From the NCBI RefSeq assembly GCF_000247695.1, contig NW_004624781.1:8392911-8456910 (forward strand): 64,000 nt of DNA, written 5' to 3'. Source of the stretch: Heterocephalus glaber. Its lineage: Eukaryota; Chordata; Mammalia; Rodentia; Bathyergidae. How positions within the stretch are numbered: position 1 is the first letter of the stretch; each line of letters begins with the position of its first letter. Positions 62,063 through 64,000 of the stretch are shown in pieces. A program made the translations under genes and the position numbers. The notes beneath the pieces were generated by a model. That model searched no databases. It saw only the letters and a list, made by a program, of their open reading frames with translations, and was not told the DNA's origin.

Positions 62063-62883
62063 TAATCCAGTTTATACTTTTAAAAACTCTCAGTAGTTAG
62101 TAAGTCACATAAATATCCATCTATTTGAAGGGGATAAATTTCCAGGCAACAGATGAAAATAAACGTTTGTGATGTAATAAAGCCAAAGAACTGCTTTGCC
62201 TACTTCCCCTTGCTCCTTTTTTATATAGAAGCAGCATTCTTTTTTGCTAGTGGATAGAATTCCTAGCTAGGCTATCTAATGCTTGCTTATTCCCTTTGGC
62301 TTTTAGTTCCAGTGGGTGATTCCAGTGATAAGCCTTTGTAAAAGTTCAAGAGCTTCTGATTATAAGACCCTACACATAGACACTGTCCTAATTCACAGAG
62401 AGGTAATGAAAAGATCTGCCACCAAGACAGTACCTTTGTTAAGAGCAAACAGGTATTTTTTTGACAATTACCAGCCTCAAACTATGAGGTACAGGCCATT
62501 AACATAATTTCCTTAGCTCAGGAAGAACAGCTGTGGACTGCTGCCTCTCAGAGCCGACACAGGCTTTCAGTGCTGAGAAGTACCAGTGACTGGCTCCACG
62601 AAGAAGCCATGCTTCACACTCAGGAGAACCAAACAGGATAGGCAGGTACTGACAGGATTCTCAACTGTAGTTTGAGCTTGAATCCAGATGGAATGCTAAG
62701 GTAACATGGCTTCTAAGGAATACTCACTGTTTTGAGAGAAAATTAGTATATTCTAGTGAGGCAAAATAGGGGTAAAGAGCTTTGTGATCACACCAGTGTA
62801 ACCAGACAAAGACGAGGAATAAATCAGCCCCAAGAGCTAGACTCAGATAACAGGGCAGGCATACAATCTCCAAATACCAGCTT

Positions 62884-62960
62884 GGGCCAGGCGTGGTGGC
62901 ACATGCCTTTAAGCACTGGGGAGGCTGAGGAGCAACTGCCATGAGTTTGAGCAGGGCCCT
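62884..62960 (+). repeat. B1 SINE, 3'-truncated
   Basis: GGGCCAGGCGTGGTGGCACATGCC...GGGGAGGCTGAGG, ending about 62960. Confidence 0.8.
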
Positions 62961-63483
62961 CAGAAACCTCAACTGGAAAGGGCAGTCCTCCACATACCAA
63001 AATGCAGCCATACACGCACTACTGAATTCTCTCGTGTAATTTCTCTACTAAAATTTTTGGGCCCTAAACTAACAGATTGTACCTAGAAGGGTCCAGAAAA
63101 ACTGCAGAAGGATCAAAGTGCTAATGGGTGGATTCTTGTCTAAAATATGAAAAAACACACCCCATTCAAATGTGCTCTGAAAACAGAATGAAATCCCAGC
63201 TCTCCTTTTGACTAACCAAAAGAATAAGCCAGAAGGAGTTGAGCAACAGGCTTTTCCTGGAAACGAGATACTTATGGGTACCTGCTGTAGCAACTCTCAA
63301 ATACTCATGATTTATTTATGCTAAAAGTTACAGAGTATTGAGAAGCTTTGAGGACCAAGATAGAGAAATTAAGTGTTCTTTTTCCTCTTTCCCCTAACCT
63401 AACGAGCTTAAATAAATTTAAGGTAGACTCTTATTAGTCATCTTTAAAAACTTCTCTCCAAAAGTGCTTTTATAACTACTTTT

Positions 63484-63572
63484 AGGTGGGGATTTAGCTC
63501 AGTGGTTTCGCCACCTGCCTCCTATGCACAAGGTCCTAAATTCAATCCCTGGAACCAAAAAAAAAAAAGTTT
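63484..63572 (+). repeat. ID-like SINE with target duplication
   Basis: GGTGGGGATTTAGCTCAGTGG...TTCAATCCCTGGAACC plus poly-A; ATAACTACTTTTA on both sides. Confidence 0.92.
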
Positions 63573-63761
63573 CTGCATATAACTACTTTTATTAGCTTTC
63601 CTCCATAATTCTGAAAGCTAAGTTACCTACTAGAATAATAAAAAATAAGTTTATGTACTTCAGGGCAATATAAATTAATAGTAAAACTTGTTTACTATTA
63701 GAACTGAACACTAAAATTAATCTTTGGCAATAATACCCATCATTAACTTTTTCAAGAACTT

Positions 63762-63942
63762 TTTTTTGCTATAGGGTCTTGCTCTATTGCCTAGGCTGAC
63801 TTCAAACTTGAGATCCTCCCACCTCCGCCTCCCAAGTACAGTATGGGGATTACAGACAAGATCCGGTGTGAGATCCGGTGCGTTCAGGGTGGTATGGCCG
63901 TAGACAGTGTTGGGATTTCAAGTGTTACCACCATGCCTGGCT
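63762..63942 (-). repeat. B1 SINE containing a 5S rRNA-derived segment
   Basis: On the minus strand a B1 start (GCCAGGCATGGTGG...AATCCCAACACT) is followed by 63905-63853, which reads GTCTACGGCCATACCACCCT then GAACGC, the exact start of 5S rRNA. The B1 then restarts at TGTAATCCCCATACTG and runs to its end. Confidence 0.85.
63853..63905 (-). pseudogene. 5S rRNA 5' fragment (about first 41 nt) in a B1
   Basis: The first 26 bases match mammalian 5S rRNA as I know it. The next part carries a tandem copy of an ACCGGATCT-like unit and ends TTGTCTG (5S has TCGTCTG). The rest of 5S is missing, so it cannot be functional. Confidence 0.85.
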
Positions 63943-63982
63943 TCTAAGAACATTTTTATCATTTAAAAAAAAAGGGGGGGGG

Positions 63983-64000
63983 GGCTAGGGATGTAGCTCA
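63983..64000 (+). repeat. dID/ID SINE start at the window edge
   Basis: GGGCTAGGGATGTAGCTCA, cut by the window end, after an A run and a G run. Confidence 0.7.

Larger units (their letters stand above)
57891..64000 (-). other. SNX1: SNX1 intron 1 (partial)
   Basis: The remaining 6.1 kb lies between exon 2 and an exon 1 outside the window. It carries the SINEs listed and otherwise AT-rich unrecognised DNA. No further coding exon was found. Confidence 0.7.

Noticed and set aside
18904..63572. tRNA-like sequences (GGGGATTTAGCTCAGTGG...GTTCGATCCCC) as tRNA genes
   Set aside because: They lack a proper anticodon arm and 3' acceptor pairing, end in GGTACC plus poly-A, and have target duplications: they are SINEs.

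Overview
This is vertebrate nuclear DNA from a rodent. Three orthologues of human genes with normal exon/intron structure are present, plus the tail of a fourth. The order matches the human 15q22 neighbourhood as I remember it: CSNK1G1, PPIB, SNX22, SNX1. The intergenic and intronic DNA is crowded with rodent-type SINEs: B1 (7SL-derived) monomers, B1-dID dimers (B1 joined to a tRNA-derived ID half), and many copies of a diverged ID-like, tRNA-derived SINE ending in GGTACC plus poly-A. B1-dID dimers and the lack of recognisable B2 or B4 elements point to a non-muroid rodent of the squirrel/dormouse/beaver type. I cannot fix the species.

Layout. (1) 1-7145, + strand: last intron, last coding exon (palmitoylated CCCFF tail) and long 3' UTR of CSNK1G1. 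(2) 7146-9290: intergenic DNA with a 553-bp solo LTR flanked by a 4-bp duplication. (3) 9290-15040, + strand: PPIB (cyclophilin B), GC-rich promoter and five coding exons giving an intact 216-residue protein. (4) 15205-18000, - strand: SNX22, seven coding exons giving 194 residues, converging on PPIB with about 170 bp between the predicted poly(A) sites. (5) 18300-32970: a 14.6-kb intergenic stretch of SINEs, an old L1M 3' end and two copies of another interspersed repeat; no gene recognised. (6) 32970-64000, - strand: SNX1, coding exons 2-15 (468 codons plus stop). The first coding exon lies beyond the right edge.

The genes are housekeeping genes rather than one system. PPIB is an ER prolyl isomerase for collagen and other secreted proteins. 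SNX1 is the PX-BAR subunit of the retromer-associated sorting nexin coat on endosomes. SNX22 is a PX-only phosphoinositide binder. CSNK1G1 is a membrane-anchored casein kinase. I found no CRISPR array, tRNA or rRNA gene, and no novel gene system. The best leads are two GC-AG introns (one each in SNX1 and SNX22, both required by reading frame), a B1 SINE containing the 5' end of 5S rRNA, an internally deleted SINE 48 bp upstream of an SNX1 splice acceptor, and an N gap whose two edges look like the same sequence.
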